Origin: Streptomyces diacarni
GTDB lineage: Bacteria; Actinomycetota; Actinomycetes; Streptomycetales; Streptomycetaceae
Assembly (NCBI RefSeq): GCF_003323715.1
Contig: NZ_QOIN01000019.1
Coordinates: 80,712-144,711, forward strand
Reading direction: 5' to 3'
DNA: 64,000 nucleotides
The notes under the pieces were generated by a model that made no database searches, had not been told where the DNA came from, and saw only the letters and a program-made list of their open reading frames with translations. Numbering within the stretch: the first letter of the stretch is position 1; every line of letters starts with the position of its first letter. Below, piece by piece: positions 26,393-34,253 of this stretch. A program made the position numbers and the translations under genes.

Positions 26393-26418
26393 CGCCCCCG
26401 GCCACCGGACCGGGGGCG
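26393..26418 (+). terminator. Terminator of the cyclase-P450 operon
   Basis: CGCCCCCGG (26393-26401) and CCGGGGGCG (26410-26418) form a perfect nine-base stem with an eight-base loop, 37 bases after the P450 stop. Confidence 0.65.
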
Positions 26419-26650
26419 TCGCGTCGGCCCGGAGCCTGGTGAAGCACCGGCTGGTGCGGACGGGGTTCAGGTCGGCGGTCCGCCGCGGCGCCCCGAAGCC
26501 GAAGCCGAAGCTGAAGTCGAGCGCCGCGTCGCGTCGTCTTCGGGCGAGCGCTTCCTCGCCCGGGTGGGCGCCGCCCGCCACCACCCCAACGGCCCGCGTC
26601 AGCCCGGCGCCGTGCCGCACGCGCGGCCTCGCGGCGGTCGGCCGTCGAAA

Positions 26651-26663
26651 CTTAGGGGCTAAG
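26651..26663. promoter_or_regulatory. 13-bp MarR-type operator, copy 1 (before the MarR gene)
   Basis: CTTAGGGGCTAAG lies 39 bases before the MarR start in a locally AT-richer stretch. Near-identical 13-mers occur at 37603-37615 and 37695-37707. I saw this sequence nowhere else in the window. It is the likely autoregulatory site of the adjacent regulator. Confidence 0.7.
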
Positions 26664-26701
26664 ATTTCCTCGCTGTCACGGACACGAGGCGAGGGGGCGG
26701 T

Positions 26702-27244
26702 ATGGCGGCGGGCAAGGCCGCGGGGCGGCGCGACGCGGTGGCGGGGATCGTCGAGGACTGGGCGCGGGAGCGGCCCGACCTGGACACCGCTCCGCTCGAG
26801 GTGCTCGCCCGGCTGCATCGTTCCTTCCTCCACTACAGTGCCCGGATGCAGGGCCCCATCGAGCGGCACGGCCTCTCGGTGGCCGGGTTCGACGTACTGA
26901 CGGCGCTGCGCAGGGCCGGCGCGCCCTACCGGCTGACGGCGGGGCAACTGGCCGACTCCGGGCTGGTCTCCTCGGCGGGCGTGACGCTGCGGATCGACCG
27001 GCTGGAGAAGGACGGACTGCTGGTGCGCGAGCGGGACGCCGAGGACCGGCGGATCGTCTACTCGCGGCTCACGGACGCGGGGCTGGCCACGGTGGACGAG
27101 GTGTTCGCCGAGCATCTGGACAACGAGCGCCGGATGCTCGGCGGTCTCTCACCCGCCGAGCGGCGTCAGTTGGCCCGGCTGCTGTCCAAGCTGGAGCGCT
27201 CCTTGTTGGACGCGGAGGTTCCCGAAGGCGCCGAGGAGACCTGA
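26702..27244 (+). CDS. MarR-family regulator of the aromatic-type operon
   Basis: This is a 180-residue winged-helix regulator. The recognition part reads YRLTAGQLADSGLVSSAGVT and the wing VRERDAEDRRIVYSRLTDAG. Family members of this length are ligand-released repressors. The ATG is preceded by GAGGGGGCGGT. A 13-bp palindrome lies in its promoter and recurs before the divergent aldehyde dehydrogenase and MFS genes 11 kb away, so it probably controls the whole block. Its 3' end overlaps the Rieske gene 3' end by 79 bases on opposite strands. The inducer is presumably the pathway substrate or an acyl-CoA/phenolic intermediate, which cannot be told from sequence. Confidence 0.9.
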   Translation: MAAGKAAGRRDAVAGIVEDWARERPDLDTAPLEVLARLHRSFLHYSARMQGPIERHGLSVAGFDVLTALRRAGAPYRLTAGQLADSGLVSSAGVTLRIDRLEKDGLLVRERDAEDRRIVYSRLTDAGLATVDEVFAEHLDNERRMLGGLSPAERRQLARLLSKLERSLLDAEVPEGAEET

Positions 27245-28290
27245 GCCCCGTTCCCCGCGGACCGCTCCCCCGCCCGGCCCGCCTGTTCCCTGGCGTGGCC
27301 CTGGTAGAGCCGGCGCAGCCGGACGACGCCGAGGTCGTGCTGGTAGAGGTTCTCGCGCTGGTCGGCGTCGCGCGGCATCGCCTCCAGCATCGCGCGGTCC
27401 TGTTCGAGCACCTGCCAGTGCCGCTCCTCGATCAGGGTGCGGTACAGGAACCGCCAGGTGTCGCGCTGCCAGCCGGTGACGCGGCGGTAGCGCCAGAAGA
27501 AGACCCCGGTGCGCCCGGCGTCGACGGGGCAGGCCATCCCGACGATGCCGAACGGGCCGCCGGGTCCTGCCGAGGGCGGGTAGGGAATCGACAGGTCGAC
27601 CCAGTCGACGCCTGTGCGGCACAGTTCGACCCAGTCGAAGTTGACGCCGCGCTGGTCGGTCTTCTCGAAGAAGTAGCCCCGCTCGGTCTCCCTGATGCGG
27701 AACTTCGCCGTGGTGTCGCCGTCGTACATGGTGTGCGACTCGTGGTGCAGGAAGGCGCCGTGCATCGGGTCCAGCAGGTTCTCCATGGCGTACCGCCAGG
27801 GGACCTCCCACTCGGCGTAGCACAGGAACGAGGAGACCTCGGGGTCGGTCAGCGGCTCGGGCAGGGTGAGCTGAACCGGCTCGGGGTGCTCCTCGTCCCC
27901 GAAGTAGGCGAGGATCGCTCCGCCGATCTCCCGCACCGGAAGCGAGGTCACCAGCGTGCGGCCCTCCAGCGCGCAGCCCGGCAGCCCGGGGACGGAGGTG
28001 ACGGTGCCGCCCCCGTCGACCTCGACACCGTGGTACCAGCAGGCGATACGGTCGCCCAGGTGCCGGCCCAGGGAGAGCGGGGCCCCGCGGTGGGGGCAGC
28101 GGTCGGCGAGCATGGCGAGGGTGCCGTCGGCGCGGCGGAACAGCAGCCAGTTCTCGCCGAGGGCCGTGACCTTGCGCAGTCCGCCGGGGCGTACGAAGTG
28201 GGAGGGCACGACCGGGTGCCACTGGTTGCGCAGCCCGTTGGCGTAGATGTGCTCGGCGTCCGCGGCGGTGGACAGCGGGGTGTACTTCAT
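27166..28290 (-). CDS. Rieske non-haem iron oxygenase, alpha subunit
   Basis: This is the terminal oxygenase of a ring-hydroxylating or demethylating system, 374 residues. The Rieske [2Fe-2S] ligands are in CPHRGAPLSLG and CWYHGVEVDG. The mononuclear iron ligands are expected in ENLLDPMHGAFLHHESH, where Asp and two His are in family spacing. It is an alpha-only enzyme; no beta subunit gene is present, as in phthalate/vanillate-type systems. The ATG start at 28290 has GGGAG upstream and lies two bases after the small HTH-like gene. The last 40 residues are polar and antisense to the MarR 3' end. It is the last gene of the twelve-gene operon; the reductase is two genes upstream. Confidence 0.92.
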   Translation of the reverse strand: MKYTPLSTAADAEHIYANGLRNQWHPVVPSHFVRPGGLRKVTALGENWLLFRRADGTLAMLADRCPHRGAPLSLGRHLGDRIACWYHGVEVDGGGTVTSVPGLPGCALEGRTLVTSLPVREIGGAILAYFGDEEHPEPVQLTLPEPLTDPEVSSFLCYAEWEVPWRYAMENLLDPMHGAFLHHESHTMYDGDTTAKFRIRETERGYFFEKTDQRGVNFDWVELCRTGVDWVDLSIPYPPSAGPGGPFGIVGMACPVDAGRTGVFFWRYRRVTGWQRDTWRFLYRTLIEERHWQVLEQDRAMLEAMPRDADQRENLYQHDLGVVRLRRLYQGHAREQAGRAGERSAGNGAQVSSAPSGTSASNKERSSLDSSRAN

Positions 28291-28292
28291 GG

Positions 28293-28526
28293 TCAGGCTC
28301 CCAGGCGGTGCATCTCGGCGGTGAAGGTCTCCTCGGTCCACGGCTGCCCGTCGGGGGTGCGGACCTGGCGGGCGTTGAGCCCGGCGACGACGTCGGCCAG
28401 TTCGTGCCCGTCCTGGGTGAAGACCTCCTCCAGGGTGCGGGCGAGCTTCCTCTCGTAGGGGGTGGGCTCGTGGTTGCGGGACTGGTGGACGTCCAGGGAG
28501 GGCCAGGTGTGCTCTGCGGTACTCAT
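28293..28526 (-). CDS. Small recombinase-like HTH protein in the oxygenase operon
   Basis: This is a 77-residue protein. Its second half, VVAGLNARQVRTPDGQPW followed by TEETFTAEMHRLG, resembles the resolvase/recombinase-domain pattern LNaxGvrTprGxpW. There is no catalytic serine-recombinase domain, so it cannot be an active recombinase. It sits between the reductase (34-base gap) and the Rieske oxygenase (two-base gap). That placement suggests co-translation and a role with the oxygenase or as a small regulator. Similar short proteins occur next to Rieske genes in other actinobacteria as far as I recall; their function is unknown to me. Confidence 0.75.
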   Translation of the reverse strand: MSTAEHTWPSLDVHQSRNHEPTPYERKLARTLEEVFTQDGHELADVVAGLNARQVRTPDGQPWTEETFTAEMHRLGA

Positions 28527-28560
28527 GGGCTGTTCTCCAGCGGGTCGAGGTGGCGGGCGG

Positions 28561-29547
28561 TCACATGTCGAGAACGAGCCGGTCCGAGGCGCACCGCGAG
28601 ACGCAGATCATCATCGTGGTGTTCGCGGCCTGTTCGGCTTCGCTCAGGAGGAAGTCGCGGTGGTCGGGCGTGCCGTCGAGGACCCTGGTCTCGCAGGTGC
28701 CGCAGATGCCGTCGCGGCAGGAGCTGGCGACGGGCAGCCCCGCGGCCTCCGCGGCGTCGAGGATGGAGGTGTCCGGTGCGACGTCGAGGGTGATCCCGGA
28801 GGTGCGGCACTCGACCTCGAAGGCCGCCTCGTCGCCGTCCCGGGCCCCGGCTTGTCCACCGGCGGGTGCCGCGAACCTTTCCGTGCGCAGCTGTCCCGGG
28901 GGGCAGGCCTCCTCGGCGGCGGCCAGCAGCCCCTCGGGGCCGCAGCAGTAGACGAGCGTGCCCTCGCAGAGGTGTCCGAGTGCTGCCCGAAGGTCGAGGT
29001 GGCCCTGCTCGTCCTGCGGTACGCGCCGTACGGTGCCGCCGCGCAGGGCCTCCAGCTCTGCGCCGAACGCCATCGAGGTCCGGGTGCGGCCACCGTGCAC
29101 GAGGGTGTACGGCACGCCGCCGCGGTCGGCTTCGCGGGCCATGGCGAGGATCGGGGTGATGCCGATGCCGCCGGCGAGGAAGACGTAGGCCTCGGCGTCC
29201 TCCAGCGCGAAGTGGTTGCGCGGGCCGTGCACGGCCACCGTGTGGCCGGGGCGCAGCGCGGTGTGGATGTGCCGCGAACCGCCGCGCGAGCCGGGCTCGT
29301 CCAGGACGCCGATCCGGTAGCGGTCGGTGTCGCGGGGGTCTCCGCACAGCGAGTACTGGCGCGTGTGTCCCCCGGCCGACACGTCCAGGTGGGCGCCGGG
29401 TGTCCAGGCGGGCAGCGGTTTGCCGTCGGGGTGGACGAGTTCGAGGGAGAGGACGCCGTCGGCCTCCCAGGTCATGCGGTGGACGAGCAGTTCGAGCGGG
29501 ACGGCGTCGCCGCCCTCGGCCGGGTCGGGCCCGGTGGCATCGGTCAT
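28561..29547 (-). CDS. Phthalate-dioxygenase-type reductase (flavin, NAD, 2Fe-2S)
   Basis: This 328-residue electron-transfer protein feeds the Rieske oxygenase. The N-terminal flavin domain includes RQYSLCGDP, the NAD domain includes VFLAGGIGITPILAMA and YCCGPEGLL, and the C-terminal plant-type ferredoxin has CRDGICGTCETRVL with the fourth Cys in MMICVSRC. That order is the one found in phthalate dioxygenase reductase and VanB. The start at 29547 has GAGGAGG upstream and follows the ThDP enzyme by 11 bases. The reductase and oxygenase together form a two-component system. Confidence 0.93.
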   Translation of the reverse strand: MTDATGPDPAEGGDAVPLELLVHRMTWEADGVLSLELVHPDGKPLPAWTPGAHLDVSAGGHTRQYSLCGDPRDTDRYRIGVLDEPGSRGGSRHIHTALRPGHTVAVHGPRNHFALEDAEAYVFLAGGIGITPILAMAREADRGGVPYTLVHGGRTRTSMAFGAELEALRGGTVRRVPQDEQGHLDLRAALGHLCEGTLVYCCGPEGLLAAAEEACPPGQLRTERFAAPAGGQAGARDGDEAAFEVECRTSGITLDVAPDTSILDAAEAAGLPVASSCRDGICGTCETRVLDGTPDHRDFLLSEAEQAANTTMMICVSRCASDRLVLDM

Positions 29548-29558
29548 GGCCGGCCTCC

Positions 29559-31211
29559 TCACGCACCTGTGGCGGGGATCTTGACGGGCGGGGTGAACGG
29601 GGTCTTCATGGGGCCGAGCGCCATCAGGTCGACTTCCACGAGCGTGGGTCCGTGCGCCGCGACGGCCTCGCCGATGACCGGTGCGGCCTCCTCGGGTGCG
29701 GCGACGCGTGCGTACGGCAGGCCGCAGGCGGCGGCGAGCCCGGCGAAGTCGGGGGTGCACAGGTCGACGCCGCTGCGGCGCTCGGCGTACGCGTCCTGCA
29801 TGTTGCGCAGCACTCCGTAGCCGCCGTCGTTGAAGACGAGGAGCGTCAGGCGCGGGCGTTCCTGGGCGAGGGTGAGCAGTTCGCCCAGGTGCACGGCGAG
29901 GCCTCCGTCCCCGGCGACCACCACGGTCGGCTCGTGCGGGCGGGCCAGTGCGGCGCCGATGCCCATGCCCAGGCCCTGGCCGATGCCGCCGCCGCGCGGG
30001 AAGACGTTGTCGCGCGGGTCGTAGAGCTCCAGCAGCCGGTTGCCCCAGCTGGAGGAGGGGATGGTGACGTCCCGTGCGACCACGGCCCGGCGCGGCAGTG
30101 CGGTGCGCAGCGCGTCGCAGACGGCGGCCTGGGGCCCCAGGGAGTCGTGCAGCGCGGCGCGCACGTCGGCGCGTACGCCGCGTACGCGGGCGCCCCAGCT
30201 CTCCTGCGGGTGCGCGCCGTCGGGCAGTGTGCCTGGCAGTGCGTCGGTCAGCGCGGTCAGGACGCGGGCCGCGTCGCCGTGCAGCGGGTGCGTCACCGGG
30301 TAGACGCGGCCCAGCGCGGCGGCGTCCGCGTCGATCTGGAGGTGCGTGTCGGGCAGGGCGAGGGCGTAGTCGGCGGTTTCGTTGGAGCGGAAGTGGGTGC
30401 CGACGCTGAGCAGCACGTCCGCGTCGGACAGCAGGGCGCGGGCCGCGGGAGCGGTGGCGAAGTTGCCGATGACCTGCGGATGGTCCTCGGGCACGGCGCC
30501 GCGCCCGGAGTTGGAGGTCAGCAGCCCGGCGCCGGTCGCCTCCAGCAGGGTGCGCAGCTGCCGTCCCGCGCGGGCCGCGCCGCCGCCCGCCCACACCAGG
30601 GGGCGGGCGGCGCCGGCCAGCGCCTCGGCCGCGGACCGCAGCCCGCTGCCGGCGGGGTGGGGGAGCGCCGCTCGCGCGGGCGGCTCGCTCCGGTCGGTCT
30701 GCCGGGCGTACTGGAGGTCGACGGGCCACTCGACGCTGGCCGGCCCGCCGGGGGTGGCCAGCGCGGCGGCCGCCGCGGCGCGCAGTACCCGCCCCGCGTC
30801 GCCGGCCGACCCGACGGTGGCGGCGTGGGCACAGACGGCCCGCAACATGCCGAGCTGGTCCCTGGTCTCGTGGATGAAGCCCCGGCCGCCGCCCAGGTAG
30901 CGGCTTTCGATCTGCCCGGTGACGTGCAGCACGGACGCGCCCGCACTGAGGGACTCGATGAGGGATCCGGCGGCGTTGCCCGCGCCGGTCCCCGTGGAGG
31001 TGAGGGCGCAGCCGATGCCGCCGCGGGCGCGGCCGTAGGCGTCGGCCGCGTTGACGGCGCTCGCCTCGTGCCGTACGGGCACGAACCGCAGTTCCCGGTC
31101 GACGGCCTCGACCAGCGGCAGGTTGTGCACGCTGACGATTCCGAAGACCACCTCGACGCCGAGTTCTCGCAGGACGGCGACCAGCAGCTCGCCTCCGTTG
31201 TCGTAACGCAT
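29559..31211 (-). CDS. Thiamine-diphosphate-dependent enzyme (acetolactate-synthase-like)
   Basis: This is a 550-residue enzyme of the ThDP superfamily that contains acetolactate synthase, benzoylformate decarboxylase and benzaldehyde lyase. The catalytic Glu is in VRHEASAVNAADAYGR near residue 50. The ThDP/Mg motif starts at AGDGGLAVHLGELLTLA and ends in LLVFNDGGYG. GIGQGLGMGIGAALARP precedes it. The proper start is MRYDNGGELL (31211); the frame runs on upstream without homology. It lies 20 bases after an SDR and 11 bases before the reductase. A 2-oxoacid decarboxylase or carboligase acting on a ring-cleavage product is the plausible role. The exact reaction is unknown. Confidence 0.88.
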   Translation of the reverse strand: MRYDNGGELLVAVLRELGVEVVFGIVSVHNLPLVEAVDRELRFVPVRHEASAVNAADAYGRARGGIGCALTSTGTGAGNAAGSLIESLSAGASVLHVTGQIESRYLGGGRGFIHETRDQLGMLRAVCAHAATVGSAGDAGRVLRAAAAAALATPGGPASVEWPVDLQYARQTDRSEPPARAALPHPAGSGLRSAAEALAGAARPLVWAGGGAARAGRQLRTLLEATGAGLLTSNSGRGAVPEDHPQVIGNFATAPAARALLSDADVLLSVGTHFRSNETADYALALPDTHLQIDADAAALGRVYPVTHPLHGDAARVLTALTDALPGTLPDGAHPQESWGARVRGVRADVRAALHDSLGPQAAVCDALRTALPRRAVVARDVTIPSSSWGNRLLELYDPRDNVFPRGGGIGQGLGMGIGAALARPHEPTVVVAGDGGLAVHLGELLTLAQERPRLTLLVFNDGGYGVLRNMQDAYAERRSGVDLCTPDFAGLAAACGLPYARVAAPEEAAPVIGEAVAAHGPTLVEVDLMALGPMKTPFTPPVKIPATGA

Positions 31212-31231
31212 GCAGGGTGCTCCTCGGGGGG

Positions 31232-32020
31232 TCACAGGACGCCGCGGCCGACTCCGCCGCAGACGTCGAGGCTGGTGCCGGTGATGTAGGAGGCGCGGGG
31301 GGACAGCAGCGCGACGACGGCGTAGGCGACCTCCTCCGCGCTGCCGAGGCGGCCGAGTGCGACGCCCCGGTCGGCGGCGAGTTCGGCCTGCCAGTCCGCG
31401 TAGCTCAGGCCGGAGTCCGCCGCGGCGTGTCGTCTCGTCCACTGTCCTGTGTCGATCAGTCCCAAACACACCGAGTTGACCCGGATTCCTTCGCCGGCCA
31501 GCTCGCTGGACAGGGACTTGGAGAGGTTGAGGATGCCGGCGCGGGCCGCGCTGGTGGTGATCAGCCGGGGCTCGGGCTGCTTGGCGAGGACGGCGTTGAC
31601 GTTGACGATACTGCCCGCGTCCGAGGCCCGCAGATGCGGCCGGGCCGCGCGCAGGGGATGGAGTATCCCGGCGAACTTCAGCTCCAGCTCGTCCCGCCAG
31701 TCCTGCGCGCTCGTCTCGTCCAGCGTCTTCATGCGGGACCCGCCCGCGTTGTTGACGAGGCCGTCGAGACCGCCGAGTGCGGCGGCGGCACGGTCGGTGA
31801 AGGCGGCCACCGCGTCCGCGTCCCGTACGTCGCACACGTCGCTGAACAGGGCGGCGGGCTCGGCGTGCAGCCGGTCGGTGGCTGCGGCCAGCCGGGCGGC
31901 GTCACGGGCGCAGGTGGCGACCCGCGCGCCTTCCGCCAGCAGGGCGCGGACCGTGGCCAGGCCGACGCCCGAACTACCGCCGGTGACCAGGTAGGCGCGG
32001 TCGGCAAGGCCGAGATCCAT
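31232..32020 (-). CDS. SDR-family protein with non-canonical active site
   Basis: This is a 262-residue short-chain dehydrogenase fold. The cofactor loop is VTGGSSGVGLATV and the NNAG motif is VNNAGGSRM. Where the catalytic YxxxK should be, the sequence reads TSAARAGILNLSKSL, so Tyr is replaced by Thr and Lys by Arg. A subgroup of FabG-like SDRs has this change; whether it still acts as an oxidoreductase is unclear. The start MDLGLADRAYLV (32020) is the natural beginning; the open frame continues upstream in low-complexity sequence. It is 67 bases after the other SDR and 20 before the ThDP enzyme. Confidence 0.85.
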   Translation of the reverse strand: MDLGLADRAYLVTGGSSGVGLATVRALLAEGARVATCARDAARLAAATDRLHAEPAALFSDVCDVRDADAVAAFTDRAAAALGGLDGLVNNAGGSRMKTLDETSAQDWRDELELKFAGILHPLRAARPHLRASDAGSIVNVNAVLAKQPEPRLITTSAARAGILNLSKSLSSELAGEGIRVNSVCLGLIDTGQWTRRHAAADSGLSYADWQAELAADRGVALGRLGSAEEVAYAVVALLSPRASYITGTSLDVCGGVGRGVL

Positions 32021-32068
32021 GGGTGTACTCCAAAGGGGAAGGGGCGGGGGAGTGGTGCGGGTGGCCTG

Positions 32069-32095
32069 GTCAGTGCCGTCAGTGCCGTCAGTGCA
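32069..32095. repeat. Three copies of a 9-bp unit at the end of an SDR gene
   Basis: GTCAGTGCC occurs twice and GTCAGTGCA once in tandem, ending over the stop codon of the 253-residue SDR. It is probably replication slippage. It lies just after the coding end, so length changes would hardly affect the protein. Confidence 0.6.
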
Positions 32096-32849
32096 TGGTG
32101 AAGCCGCCGTTGACGGCGAGGAGTTGACCCGTGACATACCGGGACTCCTCGCTCAGCAGGAAGGAGAGGAGCCCGGTCAGGTCCTCGGGCTGCTGGGCAC
32201 GGGAGATGGCGCGGTTCGCGCGGTAGAGCCCGTGCCGTTCCCCGGGCACGGAGGCGGTCGCCTCGCACTCGGTGAGGCCGGGCGCCAGCGCGTTGACGGT
32301 GACGCCGTGGTCGCCGAGCTCTCGTGCCATGCCCCGGGTGAGGGCGATCACGGCGCCCTTGGTGGCGAGGTAGTGGGCCAGCCGGGGCGACCCGTACAAG
32401 GCGGCGTCGCTGGCGATGTTGACGATGCGTCCGGGCCCGCCGTGCGCGGTGAGCGGCCCGTACAGCGCCTTGGCGACGAGCCAGGGGCCGCGCGCGTTGA
32501 CCGCCCACAGCCGGTCGAAGTCCGCGACGTCGATCTCCTGGAACTCCCTGCCGCCCACGCCGTTGGCCAGGGCCGCGTTGTTGACCACCGCGTACAGCGG
32601 GCCGAGGGCGGTGACGCGGTCGGCCATGGCGGCGACGGAGGCCGGGTCGGCGACGTCGCACGGGGTCGCGTGCGCCTCCAGCCCCTCCTCGCGCAGCCGT
32701 GCGGCACTCGCCTCGCCGCGCGCGGCGTCCACCTCCGCGACCACGACGCGGAATCCGTCGCGGGCCGCCCGGCGGGCCATGGTCTCCCCCAGACCACGGC
32801 CCGCACCGGTCACCACGACCGTCCGGGCTGCCGCCGGTGGCTCAGTCAC
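32088..32849 (-). CDS. SDR-family oxidoreductase (canonical)
   Basis: This is a 253-residue classical short-chain dehydrogenase with all motifs: TGAGRGLGETMARR for the dinucleotide, VNNAALANG for the structural NNAG region, IASDAALYG with the catalytic Ser, and HYLATKGAVIALTRG carrying YxxxK. The acidic residue after the second strand (VVVAEVDAARG) favours NAD. The GTG start overlaps the cupin stop by eight bases. By position it may dehydrogenate an alcohol or cis-diol formed by the Rieske oxygenase. That role is inference. Confidence 0.9.
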   Translation of the reverse strand: MTEPPAAARTVVVTGAGRGLGETMARRAARDGFRVVVAEVDAARGEASAARLREEGLEAHATPCDVADPASVAAMADRVTALGPLYAVVNNAALANGVGGREFQEIDVADFDRLWAVNARGPWLVAKALYGPLTAHGGPGRIVNIASDAALYGSPRLAHYLATKGAVIALTRGMARELGDHGVTVNALAPGLTECEATASVPGERHGLYRANRAISRAQQPEDLTGLLSFLLSEESRYVTGQLLAVNGGFTMH

Positions 32850-33363
32850 GGGTGACGCCGTACAGCGGGGAGTATTCGGGGTAGGAGGGCACCTGCGGCT
32901 TTTGGGTGCCGATGATGACGCAGAACAGCGCGTCGGTCTCGCCCTCGTTCTTGAGGGAGCGCGTCACCCCTGCGGGCACGACGATCATGTCCCGGTATCC
33001 CAGGGTGCGGTACTCGGTCTCGTCGGGGCCGCGGTGCACGCCGACGCGGACCTCGCCCTCCAGGACGAAGAACGCCTCCTCGACGTCGTGGTGGGTGTGC
33101 GCGGGGCCCTCGGCGCCGGGCGGCAGCAGCATGTTGGAGAAGGTGAACCCGCCCGAGGCCAGTATGTGGTTGTCGCCCTCGTGGTTGCCGGTGGCACCGG
33201 AGCCCACGTAGCGGATCTGGGCGCGGCGGAACTGCGGCCCGGCCTTCTCCTGGAAGGCGAGGGTGTCCCAGTCGGGCTCGCGGGAGGCGCGGGTGGCGAT
33301 GAGCGAGTCGGTGTAGGCGGCGAGGTCGCCGTTGCCGTCGTAGGCGGTGGTGGTCAGCGGCAC
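32842..33363 (-). CDS. Small cupin protein
   Basis: This is a 173-residue single-domain cupin. The first motif is PPGAEGPAHTHHDVEEAFFVLEG (given here in pieces: HTHH then Glu eight residues before the final Gly) and the second is RDMIVVPAGVTRSLKN, whose expected metal His appears replaced. Metal binding by His, His and Glu is likely. The GTG start at 33363 has AAAGGA upstream. It lies 44 bases after the hydrolase gene and overlaps the SDR gene by eight bases. It could be a small isomerase or dioxygenase in the pathway. No specific reaction can be assigned. Confidence 0.85.
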   Translation of the reverse strand: MPLTTTAYDGNGDLAAYTDSLIATRASREPDWDTLAFQEKAGPQFRRAQIRYVGSGATGNHEGDNHILASGGFTFSNMLLPPGAEGPAHTHHDVEEAFFVLEGEVRVGVHRGPDETEYRTLGYRDMIVVPAGVTRSLKNEGETDALFCVIIGTQKPQVPSYPEYSPLYGVTRD

Positions 33364-33407
33364 GGTGGTGTCCTTTCGGTCGGTGTCTGGCGGTGACCCG
33401 GTCGGTG

Positions 33408-34253
33408 TCACGCGGTGACGATGTGCAGGTGGGAGAGCACCCAGGCGTTGAAGCGCGCGGGCTGCTCCTGGTTGGCGAGGTGACCGGCGTCCTTGACGAT
33501 CACGTAGGCGGCGCGGTGGATGCCGCCGGCCAGGATCTGGGAGGCCTCGGGCCCTGTGACGCGGTCCTGGTCGCCGCAGAGCACGAGCGCGGGCGCCGCC
33601 AGCGCGGGCAGGTCGGCCCGCAGGTCGGTGGCGGCCATGGACTCGGCCGCGTAGCCGTACCCGGGCAGCCGGACGGCCGCGGCCATGGTGTCGGCGACCC
33701 GGCGGACCAGGTCCTCGGGCGCGGCGGCCGAGACCAGCCGCGGGGCCCGCTCCCGGGCGAAGGCCCGGGCCCCGAGTTCCCGCAACTGAGCCGCGCGGGC
33801 CCGCATGGCTTCGGCCTTGCCCGGGTCGCCGCCCGATCCGGCGGTGGAGTCGGCCAGCACGAGGGACGCGACGAGAGAGGGGTGGCGCAGAGCGAGCCGC
33901 TGGGCGACGACCCCGCCCCAGGAGACGCCGAGCACGTGGGCGCGGGAGCCCGGCTCCTCGCGGGCGCCGCGCGAGCGCAGCAGCGCCGCGGCCACGTCCG
34001 CGAAGTCGTCCAGGCCCAACGGCGCCTCGGGGTCGGCCGAGTCGGCGTAGCCGGGAGCATCCCAGGCGAGCACCCGGGCGTGCCCGCCGAGTTCGGCCAG
34101 CTGCGGTCCGAAGGAGGCGGAGGAGGAGCCGATGCCGTGCAGGCACAGCAGCAGCGGCCCCTCGGCGCCCGCCTCGACCACGTGCAAGCCGCGCAGGTCG
34201 TAGGCCGGCCGGGCCCGTGCGCCGGCGGCGGCGTGCCGGGGCGCGGCGGTCAC
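33408..34253 (-). CDS. Alpha/beta hydrolase, meta-cleavage hydrolase-like
   Basis: This is a 281-residue alpha/beta hydrolase. The nucleophile elbow is GVSWGG (Ser), the acid is in GDQDRVTG and the His in DAGHLANQEQP. The oxyanion-hole segment reads LHGIGSSSASFGPQ. That combination fits C-C bond hydrolases of meta-cleavage pathways but also enol-lactonases and esterases. The GTG start overlaps the upstream dehydrogenase stop by four bases (GTGA). In context it would hydrolyse the ring-fission product of the extradiol-type enzyme. Confidence 0.88.
   Translation of the reverse strand: MTAAPRHAAAGARARPAYDLRGLHVVEAGAEGPLLLCLHGIGSSSASFGPQLAELGGHARVLAWDAPGYADSADPEAPLGLDDFADVAAALLRSRGAREEPGSRAHVLGVSWGGVVAQRLALRHPSLVASLVLADSTAGSGGDPGKAEAMRARAAQLRELGARAFARERAPRLVSAAAPEDLVRRVADTMAAAVRLPGYGYAAESMAATDLRADLPALAAPALVLCGDQDRVTGPEASQILAGGIHRAAYVIVKDAGHLANQEQPARFNAWVLSHLHIVTA

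Noticed and set aside
29566..30729. Minus-strand frame extending the reductase into the ThDP gene
   Set aside because: The extension is the shadow of the ThDP gene; the reductase starts at 29547 behind a good ribosome site.
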